From DASWUZ01 sp036401375 (GTDB taxonomy: Bacteria > Acidobacteriota > Terriglobia > Terriglobales > Acidobacteriaceae): a stretch of DNA of 64,000 nt. The notes below the pieces were generated by a model. That model was given only the letters and a program-made list of their open reading frames with translations, was not told the origin of the DNA and made no database searches. Positions 26,226-34,474 of the stretch are shown here, piece by piece (within the stretch, counting starts at the first letter, position 1; every line of letters starts with the position of its first letter). A program made the translations under genes and the position numbers. The DNA lies in assembly GCA_036401375.1 (NCBI GenBank), contig DASWVB010000035.1, positions 1-64,000 on the forward strand, written 5' to 3'.

Positions 26226-27830
26226 CTAGTGCATTGCCACTTCGGTCTTCTTTCCGCGGGGATAGTTCTTGTCCAGCAGGAAGGCGAGCGGGACCATCAG
26301 CGCCGTGGCCATTGCGATGGCAAAGAATACGTCCTGATAGGCGAGGGTCTGGGTCTGCTGCTGCAGCTGACGATAGATCTCGCCGCGCGCCATTCCAGCC
26401 GCGTTTCCCTTGCCCGCAGTGGTGGCGAAGGTGTCGGTCAACGACTGCAGATGCTGGCGGTAATTGATGTTCGTCGGCGTGAGCCACGCCAGCAGCCTCT
26501 GCTGGTGGGACTGCGCGCGTTCCGTGACGATGGCGTTGGTGATCGCGATGAGAATGCTTCCACCGATATTGCGCACGAAGTTGATGAGACCGGCCACCTG
26601 GTTATTCTTCTCCTGCGGCATGCCGAAGTAGGCAGCGGTGGTCACGCTGATGAAGAGGAAAGGAATGGGCGCGACCTGTATGACCCGCAGAAAAGAAGCA
26701 CTCTTGAAACTCAGCAGAAGACTGATGTGGGTGGCGACGAAGTAATAGGCCAGCGCGAACCCGGTGAACCCCATGGCGATCAGGTTCCTGGCCGGGAAGC
26801 GGCTCACCGCCTGGCCGGCCATCGGCATGACGAAGATGAGCACCAGCCCGCCGCCGGAGAGCGAGAGCCCCGCGATGGTCGCCGTGTATCCAAGCTGGGC
26901 CTGCAGGAACTGCGGCTGCAGCACCGTCCCCGCGCTCAGCACTCCTCCGACCAGCAGCATGAGGAAGCAGCAGATCGCGAAGTTCTTTTGCTTGAAGAGC
27001 CTGAGATCCATCAGCGGCTTCTGCCTCGTCCACTCCCACCAGATAAGAACGATAAAGGCGGCCACAAACATCATGCCGCAGCCGCGGATGATGTTCGATT
27101 CGAACCACGCATTCTCCTCCCCCTTGTCGAGCATGATCTGCAGAGCGCCCATCGAGAGCACGAGCAGGCCGAGGCCGATGTAGTCGAGGCTGTAGAGGTT
27201 TTTGCGGTCTGCCTTGAGATATGGCGGATCTTCAACCAGCCTGCGTGTCAGAAACAGAGCGAGCAGGCCGACGGGAATGTTGATGTAGAAGATCCAGTGC
27301 CATGAGTAGTTGTCGGTGATCCATCCGCCCAGGGTGGGCCCGATCGAGGGCGCGAGCACCGTCACCAGGCCATAGAGTGAGAACGCGATGCCACGCTGCT
27401 GCGGCTCAAACGAGTCGGCCATGATGGCCTGTGCCATGGGCTGCAATCCTCCGCCGCCGAGCCCCTGGAAGATGCGAAAGATCAGCAGCATTGGCAGGGT
27501 GGGTGCAATACCGCAGAGGAAGGAGCTGGTTGTGAAGATCACGATGCAGAGCATGAAGAAGTTCTTGCGCCCGATTACGCTGGCCGCCCAGCCACCCATG
27601 GGCAGCACGATCGCGTTCGCCACCAGGTAAGCGGTGAGCACCCATGTGCTCTCGTCGGTGCTCGCCCCCAGGTTGCCGGCGATATGCGGCAGTGCGACGT
27701 TGGCGATCGAGGTGTCGAGTACCTCCATGAAAGCCGCCAGGGCCACCGTAGCAGCGATGATCCAGGGGTTGGTGCGGGGGCGCCACCGGGCCTGTGCTAC
27801 AGGCGAAGTCACAGCTGCGGCTGCTGCCAT
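26226..27830 (-). CDS. DHA2-family multidrug exporter (EmrB-like)
   Basis: A 534-residue 14-helix proton antiporter. Helix 1 has the DHA2 signature FMEVLDTSIANVALPHIAG, then STWVLTAYLVANAIVLPM, GGWAASVIGRKNFF and FRIFQGLGGGGLQPMAQAI. The C-terminal half keeps GLINFVRNIGGSILIAITNAIV. EmrB-type pumps normally need a membrane-fusion protein (EmrA), but none is encoded next to it here. The second MFS exporter follows on the same strand. The start ATG has a G-rich site (GGGGGTAGG) some 15 bases upstream. Confidence 0.88.
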   Translation of the reverse strand: MAAAAAVTSPVAQARWRPRTNPWIIAATVALAAFMEVLDTSIANVALPHIAGNLGASTDESTWVLTAYLVANAIVLPMGGWAASVIGRKNFFMLCIVIFTTSSFLCGIAPTLPMLLIFRIFQGLGGGGLQPMAQAIMADSFEPQQRGIAFSLYGLVTVLAPSIGPTLGGWITDNYSWHWIFYINIPVGLLALFLTRRLVEDPPYLKADRKNLYSLDYIGLGLLVLSMGALQIMLDKGEENAWFESNIIRGCGMMFVAAFIVLIWWEWTRQKPLMDLRLFKQKNFAICCFLMLLVGGVLSAGTVLQPQFLQAQLGYTATIAGLSLSGGGLVLIFVMPMAGQAVSRFPARNLIAMGFTGFALAYYFVATHISLLLSFKSASFLRVIQVAPIPFLFISVTTAAYFGMPQEKNNQVAGLINFVRNIGGSILIAITNAIVTERAQSHQQRLLAWLTPTNINYRQHLQSLTDTFATTAGKGNAAGMARGEIYRQLQQQTQTLAYQDVFFAIAMATALMVPLAFLLDKNYPRGKKTEVAMH

Positions 27831-27975
27831 CGTCGAACCTACCCCCGGGACCGTCCAGGAGCCTCGCGGTCATCGCTGCCCGCCGAGGCTCTCTGACGGT
27901 TCTGAATAGATGCAGCATCGGCGGGATATGACTCTCTACCCGCCGCTCCCGCCATGGCCATGCGATGCTCGAGGT

Positions 27976-28653
27976 TCAGGTTAGATACTGCCTCAGGAAC
28001 GCGACGGTACGCTCGCGGGCCAGCTTCGCCGCGACCGTGTCATAGGTCTGACCTACATCACGATTGAAGGCATGTTCCGCACCCGCGTAGTCGAAGACCT
28101 GCACCTCGGGATGCGCAGCCCTGACCTTCTCGACGTCGCTCCGGGGTATATGCGAGTCCTCGGTGCCGATGTGCAGCATGACCGGAGCCTTGGGCGTCTC
28201 CTCCGCAACTCTGCCGATGCCGCCCGGGTAGTAGCCGACGGCAGCCGCAGGGTCAAGCCGCGTTGCACTGAGCCACGCCAGGAGACCGCCGTAGCAGAAC
28301 CCTACCACTCCCGCCGTCAATCCGCCGGTAGCCTCACGCACCCAGCCAAGCGCGGCCTCGATGTCGAAGAGCGCCGTCTTGGGATCCAGCTTGTTCATCA
28401 ACTCATACGCGGTCTTTGAGCCCTCGGCGCTGTAGTTCAACTGCACGCCGCGCTCGATGCGGTCAAAGATTGCCGGTGCGATGACGACGAAGCCGTCTGC
28501 TGCGTAGCCATCCGCTACCGACCGAATGTGCGCATTGACGCCATAGATCTCCTGTACGAGGACAAGCCCGGCTACCGGCTTTCCTATAGGCCGAACGACG
28601 TAGGCATCCAGCTCATGGCCGTCCTGCGCCGTTAACTTCACTGATTCACTCAT
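27976..28653 (-). CDS. Dienelactone hydrolase family protein
   Basis: A 225-residue cytoplasmic alpha/beta hydrolase. The nucleophile is a cysteine in VGFCYGG, as in dienelactone hydrolase (carboxymethylenebutenolidase). The triad is completed by Asp in GTEDSHIP and His in AGAEHAF. The oxyanion region is LVLVQEIYGVNAHIR, with the conserved Glu that primes the Cys. The family hydrolyses lactones in chlorocatechol breakdown, but many members have other ester substrates, and no aromatic pathway is near. The start ATG follows ACGGAGAG. It is a single gene. Confidence 0.9.
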   Translation of the reverse strand: MSESVKLTAQDGHELDAYVVRPIGKPVAGLVLVQEIYGVNAHIRSVADGYAADGFVVIAPAIFDRIERGVQLNYSAEGSKTAYELMNKLDPKTALFDIEAALGWVREATGGLTAGVVGFCYGGLLAWLSATRLDPAAAVGYYPGGIGRVAEETPKAPVMLHIGTEDSHIPRSDVEKVRAAHPEVQVFDYAGAEHAFNRDVGQTYDTVAAKLARERTVAFLRQYLT

Positions 28654-28805
28654 TGCTCTCCGTTTCCTGATGGGGTTTGAGCTGATCGCACCTGCAATCT
28701 GGCCGTGCGATATAGCGGTGGCGAGATGCGTCTACCCGGGGGCAGCGCGGAGCGCGCCACTGCTCGCGTTCCTCTCATTCTGATGCGAGACAGATCAGGT
28801 CAGCT

Positions 28806-29948
28806 TCATCGAGATTGCGGATCGGCGTCGGCCCAGTAGCTGGACCGGGCAACGACATCGGCCCCATAGTCCTGCGTGAGACGCACCCGCAGCTGGTGCA
28901 GCCCGGGCGTCCGGTCGCCCGGACGGAAGCTCAGAAGGTAGCGGTTGCGGGCGTGGCGGGCGGTGGCGGCGATGCTCTCTTCAAGTCCGCGCTCCCTGGT
29001 GTAGGGCGCATACTCGCCCCCGCTCATCACCGCGAGCTGCCTCGCCACATTTTTGTGCATGGCTGCCACCGCCATCATCAGCGGACTGAGAAGGTTCATG
29101 GTGGGCCCGACGGTGCCGCCGCCTTTGAGGTCGTTCAAAAACTCCGACTTCGACGCCGAGTAGGTCACGCTCAGCACCAGCGTATTTGTCTCGCCGATGC
29201 GCTGCACCAGCCCCTGCTCGTTCACCAGATGGCTGCCATGGTCGCGCGACTCGCTGATCAGCAGCAGCACGCGTCGACGGTCCTTCGGCTGGTTATCGAG
29301 CAGGTCGACCGAGTAGGCTACCGCGTCAAGGATCGCAGCCCCGCCGTCCCCAGGCTCCAGGTGCTGCAGCTTGCCCGTGACTGCATCGGTATCGGGAGTG
29401 AAGTCCTGCAGCAGCTCCGGTGCGCTGTCAAACGTAACGACCGCTGCGTCGCCATGCCCTCCGCCCATGAAGAGCTCCAGCAGCGGACCGATCCGGCTGA
29501 ACTTCTGGAACTGCAGCAGGCTGGTGCGCCCTCGTTCGATCGCCACCACGACCGAGACCGGCTGCGAATCCAGATCGTCTTCGACGCGTACCTCCTGTGG
29601 AACCCCGTTGTCTTCTACCCGGAAGTCCTTCGCCGTCAGACCGTAGAGCACCTCGCCGGAGTGCTTCTCGACCAGCGTCGGCACCAGCACGACGCTGGTG
29701 TTGACGTGAAGGGTGGTAGTCGGCTGGCCTTCCGCTGAGAGCGGAGGAGTCTGTGCATGGGAGCTAAAGCCGATCAGCCCGGCATAAGCCAGGCAGGCGT
29801 GGAGAAAGCAAGTTCTCCATCGCGCAGCAGAGCTTCGGCAATGTCGCGCAACTGAGCCTCGGCAATGTAGAGGAACCTGGACCATCGGCAATAGACGAGC
29901 TGAGGTCGCGTTCAGCCGCATCCTCCTGCTGAAAGCTTGGCAGCTCAT
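28806..29948 (-). CDS. Secreted VWFA-related protein of the acidobacterial type
   Basis: A 380-residue protein with an extended Arg/Cys-rich N-terminus and a signal segment (about 50-66, ACLAYAGLIGFSSHAQ). It continues with TTTLHVNTSVVLVPTLVEKHSGEVLYGLTAKDF, the opening typical of the acidobacterial VWFA family. A VWFA-like domain follows (VSVVVAIERGRTSL to RDHGSHL and beyond). The usual MIDAS DxSxS is replaced by ERGRT, so metal binding is probably lost. The family is expanded in Acidobacteriota and its function is not known. The start is uncertain, since Met21 would give a shorter leader. It stands next to a GH10 xylanase on the same strand, 45 bases from that gene's stop. Confidence 0.82.
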   Translation of the reverse strand: MSCQAFSRRMRLNATSARLLPMVQVPLHCRGSVARHCRSSAARWRTCFLHACLAYAGLIGFSSHAQTPPLSAEGQPTTTLHVNTSVVLVPTLVEKHSGEVLYGLTAKDFRVEDNGVPQEVRVEDDLDSQPVSVVVAIERGRTSLLQFQKFSRIGPLLELFMGGGHGDAAVVTFDSAPELLQDFTPDTDAVTGKLQHLEPGDGGAAILDAVAYSVDLLDNQPKDRRRVLLLISESRDHGSHLVNEQGLVQRIGETNTLVLSVTYSASKSEFLNDLKGGGTVGPTMNLLSPLMMAVAAMHKNVARQLAVMSGGEYAPYTRERGLEESIAATARHARNRYLLSFRPGDRTPGLHQLRVRLTQDYGADVVARSSYWADADPQSR

Positions 29949-29993
29949 CCCCTGATCTTAACGCCCGAGTTCGATCTCGATCGCGGGCCGTTC

Positions 29994-31163
29994 TTAGGCG
30001 AGGGTCCGGGCGTCGAAGGAATCCCGCACTGCAAAGAAGGCGGGCGCAGGCCGATAGTCAGGGCCAAACGGCAGCGGCCGCGGTGGAGTGCCGTCCGGAC
30101 GCGGGTCCTTGTTCCCCACCCAGGTATAGCGGTCGGTGATGCCCCAGGTCAGGACGGCCGTTACATTCGGCTCCGCCAACATCAGGCCGAGGTACTGGGC
30201 GTATACGCGGGCCACCGCCTGATCGCGGTCGGGTACCAGGCCGTCGGCCTTACGGTCGTTCACGTCGAGCTCGGTGATGAAGACCTGCAGGCCGAGCCGT
30301 CTCAACTCGCGGACGAAGCTGCGCAGGCCGGCTCCCGCAGGCGCCTCCGTCGTCCCCAGGTGGCTCTGGATGCCGAGCGCATCGATGGGCGTGCCACGCG
30401 CCTTAAGCTTCCTGACCAGCTGCAGGATCTTCGCACGCTTCCTCGCCTGCTCAGGAGTGTCGAGTTCAATGTCGAAGTCGTTATACGTCAGCAGCGCCTG
30501 GGGGTCCGCCGCGTGGGCGGTCTTGAAGGCGTATTCGATGTAGTCGTCTCCCAGCAGCGCCAGCCAGGGCGTGTTGCGCAGCCCGTCGGAGCGTCCGTTC
30601 TCGGAGTCGACCGCCTCGTTCACCACGTCCCAGGAGTGCATGCGCCCTGCATAGCGGCCGGCGACCCGCTGAATATGCTCGGTGAGCAGCTGGCGGGCGT
30701 TCTCCGGGGTCGCGGTTGAGGCGAACCACCTGGGAAGCTGGTTGTGCCAGCAAAGCGTGTGCCCGCGCACCCGCTGCCCGTGAGCCGCTGCAAAGGCGAC
30801 CACTGCATCCGCCTCGGTGAAGTTGAAGAGGCCGACGGCCGGGCGCAGCTGCTCCCACTTCAAAGCATTCTCCGGGACGACAATATTGGCCTGCGCGGCT
30901 ACCAGCGAGGCATACTCGGGATCGTCTCTCAGCTTCCCCGGGATCACAGCGCAGCCGGTGAGCAGGCGGCGCGCCTCGGCATGCACTCGCAGCGAACCCG
31001 CGCCGTTGAAGTCCTGCGTCTGCAGCGCCTCGCCGTTCATAAGACGTTGCGGAGCGAAGCTCCGTGTCAGGGGCGCGGCCGCGCGCGCCAGGGGTAAACT
31101 ACCCAGCAGGCCGCCCGCACCGCTCAGGGCTGAGCGCCTCAGAAATCCTCTCCGCGTGGTCAT
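29994..31163 (-). CDS. Endo-1,4-beta-xylanase, GH10, Tat-exported
   Basis: A 389-residue secreted xylanase. The N-terminus is a twin-arginine signal (TTRRGFLRRSALSGAGG, ending at ARAAA). The GH10 barrel has VVPENALKWEQLRP, GHTLCWHNQLPRWF, the acid/base Glu183 in WDVVNEAVD, and the nucleophile Glu299 in FITELDVND. No carbohydrate-binding module is attached. It cleaves xylan or related beta-1,4-linked xylosides. The stop is just upstream of the VWFA gene on the same strand, so the two may be cotranscribed. Confidence 0.93.
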   Translation of the reverse strand: MTTRRGFLRRSALSGAGGLLGSLPLARAAAPLTRSFAPQRLMNGEALQTQDFNGAGSLRVHAEARRLLTGCAVIPGKLRDDPEYASLVAAQANIVVPENALKWEQLRPAVGLFNFTEADAVVAFAAAHGQRVRGHTLCWHNQLPRWFASTATPENARQLLTEHIQRVAGRYAGRMHSWDVVNEAVDSENGRSDGLRNTPWLALLGDDYIEYAFKTAHAADPQALLTYNDFDIELDTPEQARKRAKILQLVRKLKARGTPIDALGIQSHLGTTEAPAGAGLRSFVRELRRLGLQVFITELDVNDRKADGLVPDRDQAVARVYAQYLGLMLAEPNVTAVLTWGITDRYTWVGNKDPRPDGTPPRPLPFGPDYRPAPAFFAVRDSFDARTLA

Positions 31164-31311
31164 GCTCGCAGTCCTCTTCCTGCCAATCTGTCCATCACGC
31201 CAGCAACTACGACTTCAGCTCTCTTGAACAATGAACCTGGAACGCTGCCGCAGGACGCATGGTCGGGACGCTGCCCCAGAAGCCCCGCTCCGTGTCGCAG
31301 GATGCAGCCGG

Positions 31312-31533
31312 TCAGAAACGCCGCGTCTCCCGCTGCAGGCGACCGGTCCAGATGAGAAAGTGCAGCAGCTGCGATCTCTGCCGCCACAGAAAGAGAGCGA
31401 TGTCCCGCGCCGTCAGTGTCTCTGCTTTGATGCCGGAGTAGGTCTCGATGCGCCACTTCAAATAGTCGCTGCGCCACGGGCGAAGGCGATGGCCTCGCGT
31501 TGCGTTCCAGATGAACCTGATTGCCGCGCCCAT
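31312..31533 (-). CDS. Small basic hypothetical protein
   Basis: A 73-residue protein rich in Arg and Trp: IRFIWNATRGHRLRPWRSDY, KWRIETYSG, LFLWRQRSQLLHFL and IWTGRLQRETRRF. The amino-acid pattern is protein-like and resembles short conserved acidobacterial proteins with an RPWRSPYLRWR core that I recall. It has no signal peptide. The ATG at 31533 has GAGG at about 11 bases. The frame is open upstream to 31623 without conservation. Function unknown. It lies 148 bases upstream of the xylanase on the same strand. Confidence 0.6.
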   Translation of the reverse strand: MGAAIRFIWNATRGHRLRPWRSDYLKWRIETYSGIKAETLTARDIALFLWRQRSQLLHFLIWTGRLQRETRRF

Positions 31534-31742
31534 GGTGAGACCTCGCAGTGGCGCAGGATATGAGTGCCCAGGAACCTTGCATGACTTCCTGTCGCAGTGC
31601 CGCCCGCTTCTCTGACTGCACAACGATTATAGGTCTGCACCGGAGGGGCGGCCTGCGGCGAGATCGCCGGCTCTTCGATGTCGATGCTGTGCAAACGAGG
31701 TTTGCATAGACCGTCTGCTAGTTGCTCTGCGGAGAGGACTAC

Positions 31743-32021
31743 TCAGGGCTTCTGCCTGCTCGTGCTGCGCACCATGGAGTCCATCACCTTCGACGCAAGC
31801 TCGGAGGCGCGGATGCGATAGGAGCCGTTGGCCAGCGCACTCCGGACGAGGGCGATCTTGTCCAGGCGGACGTCGGGCAGATCTAATGCCTGGTCTCTAA
31901 GCCGGACTGCGGTCATGGTCTCCCACTCTTCCGCTGCGCCGCACGGAACGGACGCGACTCCCTCCCCATCTGCAAAGAAGGGCAGCCCGCTCGAACGGCT
32001 CTCGACCTCGGAGTCAACCAT
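31743..32021 (-). CDS. flgM: Anti-sigma-28 factor FlgM-like protein
   Basis: A 92-residue protein with a disordered polar N-terminus and a C-terminal FlgM-type segment: DVRLDKIALVRSALANGSYRIRASELASKVMDSMV, the helices that wrap sigma-28 in known FlgM complexes. The length fits FlgM (about 90-100). The ATG at 32021 lacks a clear ribosome site. The frame is open to a TTG at 32132. The sigma-28 gene fliA is the next gene upstream on the same strand, 695 bases away, which supports the pairing. It would hold FliA inactive until hook-basal-body completion lets FlgM be exported. Confidence 0.72.
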   Translation of the reverse strand: MVDSEVESRSSGLPFFADGEGVASVPCGAAEEWETMTAVRLRDQALDLPDVRLDKIALVRSALANGSYRIRASELASKVMDSMVRSTSRQKP

Positions 32022-32716
32022 ACGGGGAGCAGGGGTTTTATCTGAAAAGTCAATTTGTTTCCTTTCCTTTCGCCGGATATCGGCACCCCCTCCGCAGCAC
32101 TCTAGTAACTGTAGCTGTAACTCTAGCCGCAAACGGGCCCGGCATGCACCCGCCCGTGCGTGAAATCGAGTACCTGCAACCTCTATCTCGCGACAATGTG
32201 CTAAAGATGCCGAGACCGCCGCCAGAGCCTGCCCGGCCTGCTGCTGCTTATGCCGTAAAACGAGTCATGCTTCCAGTGCAGGATCGAAATGCGTCGTCCT
32301 CGGCATCATCTGGCGATAAGACGGCGGAGGCGAGCCAGTCGAGACAGCAGTTCGCCAGGCCGGGGTTCTGCGCGAGGAGATCGGAACGAAAAAGGCTGGT
32401 TCCAGCCCCGCAAAGGTGGGCTCGAGTTCAGGCTCGGGTGACCGCGTGACCGGCTGGCGCCAGGGTGACCAGCGGGTCCAGGGTGACCAGCGGGTCCAGG
32501 ATGACCAGCGGATCCAGGATGACCAACTGGTTTAGGATGACCAGCCGGCTTGACGAAGTCGCCCGGGGGCGGACCGACCTCCAGGGAATGCAGTGACACA
32601 CCGGGCCTGGCGCGCTTTGAGCTCAGCCGGCCGTCCAGCCCCCGAACTCCGCGTCTCACTGCAAAGGAGGGCAGCCCGCGACTGTCAACAGCGGTGCGAG
32701 GCAGCCGGTGCGCCGG
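32022..32716. other. Intergenic region of 695 bp with an 18-bp tandem array
   Basis: The gap separates flgM and fliA. It contains the tandem repeat at 32465-32548, listed separately. A minus-strand frame at 32306-32659 would read the repeat as PAGHPG units, but it has no ribosome site or recognisable domain and is not called. I find no promoter for flgM and no tRNA. Confidence 0.4.
32465..32548. repeat. 18-bp tandem repeat, about 4.7 units
   Basis: Consecutive units at 32465-32482, 32483-32500, 32501-32518, 32519-32536 and a partial unit to 32548, of the form RTGACCAGCGGGTCCAGG. The first two are identical and the later ones diverge at one to five positions. The period is a multiple of three. 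Confidence 0.9.
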
Positions 32717-34108
32717 TTACATCGGCCCGGCCAATCCTAGCCGCTTCCTGCGCGCAGCCTTCTTTCCCTTGCCGGCGGCCGCGCCGGACGAGGACAGGTC
32801 GGCCAGCAGCGAGCGCAGGTGAAGCACCGACGACGCATGGATCTGTGAGACCCGCGACTCGACCACGCCCAGGGTGAGGCCGATCTCCTTCATGGTCATC
32901 TCCTCGTAGTAGTAGAGGGTCATCACCAGCCGTTCGCGGTCCGGCAGGTTGTCGATCGCGTCGGTGAGCCGCTGCTGCATCTCACCCCTCAGGCAGCGGA
33001 AGAGCGGGTCGTCCTCGGCGCGGGTGGGAATGTAAGCCAGCTCCTCTTCGCCCGAGTCTTCCGAGCGCTCCATGTGGAGCGTGCCGATCTCGAGTCCCTT
33101 CAACTCTCCGAGCAGCTGCTGGTAGTCACCCAGGCCCATCGACATCTCGGTCGCGACCTCGCCCTCCAGGGGCGCCCGGCGGAACCGCGCCGTCAGCGAG
33201 CGGATCGCCTCTTCGACGGCCCGCCCCTTGCGCCGAAGGTCCCGCGGGCTCCAGTCAAGGGTGCGAAGGCTGTCCAGCATCGCACCGCGGATGCGGAACT
33301 GGGCATAGGAGCGAAACTGTACCTTTTTGACCGGATCGAACTTGCTGAATGCGTCGATCAGCCCCATCACTCCCGCACTGACGAGGTCCTCGAGGTCGAC
33401 ATGCTGCGGCAGCCGCTCATGGATGCGCCGGGCGAGAAAGCGCACGATCGGCAGGTGCTCGACCATCATCCGCTCCTGCTCGGCACGCTGCTCGGCGGGT
33501 GTCAGCTCTACCTCTTCGGCAGCGGCGAGAGCGCTCAGGCTGGCGCGACCGGCAAGGTCAGGAGGCGCAGGGTCTGGAACAGCGCTCCCGAAGTGACCCC
33601 GGGACAGGCCCGCAGCGCCGGTTGCTACTGCGCCGGTCGTTGCTGCGCCCGCCGCTACTGCGCCGGACGTTGCTGCGCTGGCCATCGCTCCGCCGGCCGC
33701 TGCTCCGCCGTACGGTGCGCCTTTACCGGTGTGGATCGTAAGCGTCTGTGCGCCCGTACCGGCCCCGGGTCCCGCTGCGCTCCGGCTCTGAAGAGTCGCA
33801 CCAGTCTGCGCGGGAGCTGGGCCTGCAGCGCTCACGGCCGCAGTACCCGGGCCCGCGAGGCGACCTGGCTGGTCGAGTGGGAGCTCGATACCCTCCGGCG
33901 CTCCCTCCGTCGCGGCGCCCGCAGCAGCCGGTACGGGAGAGCTCCCTGGCGCGACCGCTGCCGACGCAGTACGCGGCACGCTCTGCACCTCGCTGCCCCG
34001 GAGCAGCAGCGGCAGCCCGGTCGACGCGACTTTTACTGGAGGCGTCCTCGTTCCCTCAGCCCCGGATTCGCCTCGCACCGCCTCCTCCGTCTCCGTGCCG
34101 TTATGCAT
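32717..34108 (-). CDS. fliA: RNA polymerase sigma-28 factor (FliA/WhiG type) with long N-terminal extension
   Basis: The C-terminal 260 residues are a complete FliA-type sigma factor: region 2 (VDLEDLVSAGVMGLIDAFSKFD, FRSYAQFRIRGAMLDSLR, DWSPRDLRRKGR), region 3 (EVATEMSMGLGDYQQLL), and region 4 (LPDRERLVMTLYYYEEMTMKEIG, VVESRVSQIH). It directs transcription of late flagellar or chemotaxis genes. The ATG at 34108 follows GGGGGAG, giving 463 residues. The sigma core is therefore preceded by about 200 Ala/Gly/Thr/Pro-rich residues, partly encoded by a 15-bp tandem repeat. Normal FliA has only about 240-260 residues. The same-strand neighbours are an activator gene upstream and flgM downstream. 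Confidence 0.88.
   Translation of the reverse strand: MHNGTETEEAVRGESGAEGTRTPPVKVASTGLPLLLRGSEVQSVPRTASAAVAPGSSPVPAAAGAATEGAPEGIELPLDQPGRLAGPGTAAVSAAGPAPAQTGATLQSRSAAGPGAGTGAQTLTIHTGKGAPYGGAAAGGAMASAATSGAVAAGAATTGAVATGAAGLSRGHFGSAVPDPAPPDLAGRASLSALAAAEEVELTPAEQRAEQERMMVEHLPIVRFLARRIHERLPQHVDLEDLVSAGVMGLIDAFSKFDPVKKVQFRSYAQFRIRGAMLDSLRTLDWSPRDLRRKGRAVEEAIRSLTARFRRAPLEGEVATEMSMGLGDYQQLLGELKGLEIGTLHMERSEDSGEEELAYIPTRAEDDPLFRCLRGEMQQRLTDAIDNLPDRERLVMTLYYYEEMTMKEIGLTLGVVESRVSQIHASSVLHLRSLLADLSSSGAAAGKGKKAARRKRLGLAGPM
33620..33711. repeat. 15-bp tandem repeat inside the sigma factor gene
   Basis: About six degenerate 15-bp units with a GTTGCTACTGCGCCG-like core, encoding repeated Ala/Gly/Thr pentapeptides (SGAVA, TGAVA) in the N-terminal extension of the sigma-28 protein. 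The reading frame is kept throughout. Confidence 0.8.
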
Positions 34109-34474
34109 GCTCTCCCCCGATGGCTGGCCAGCCACCCCTTGAACAGCGGGCGACGCTGGCCTGGGTGCACGGGGAGGGCCGCTATGGGAAGACCAATTGT
34201 TAGAAAAATCCAACTTTCTGACCCGCGTCCGCGCAAGCAACTCGTCCGCACAAGAGCGCCGCTACAAGGCTCGCAGCTGTGCTGCACAGAAGCCGGCGGA
34301 TTGGAAGCGAGGCGAACAAGCGGCCTGAAGAGCGGTCCGAAGAGCCGGACCGGGAGACGCAGCCCGGCCAAGGAAGGAAGAACGCAGCCTCAGAAGGATC
34401 GCACCGGCAGCGGCCGCCGCCGTTTGAGAGGTCGAAGGGGCGTTGAGGCGCCCGTGAAAACCCGGTCCGGGAGA
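34109..34474. other. Intergenic region, 366 bp
   Basis: Between the fliA start and the stop of the sigma-54 activator gene, both minus strand. There is a small inverted repeat CGGTCC/GGACCG near 34338-34357. No -24/-12 GG-N10-GC pair or sigma-70 hexamers stand out, and I call no gene here. Confidence 0.35.

Noticed and set aside
24762..27830. The two adjacent MFS exporters as a siderophore or efflux island
   Set aside because: No NRPS, siderophore receptor, EmrA-type adaptor or TetR-type regulator is nearby. They are annotated as independent exporters.
32306..32659. A minus-strand frame with PAGHPG repeats between flgM and fliA
   Set aside because: No ribosome site, no known domain, and the repeat exists because of the 18-bp DNA array. 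Reported as a repeat only.
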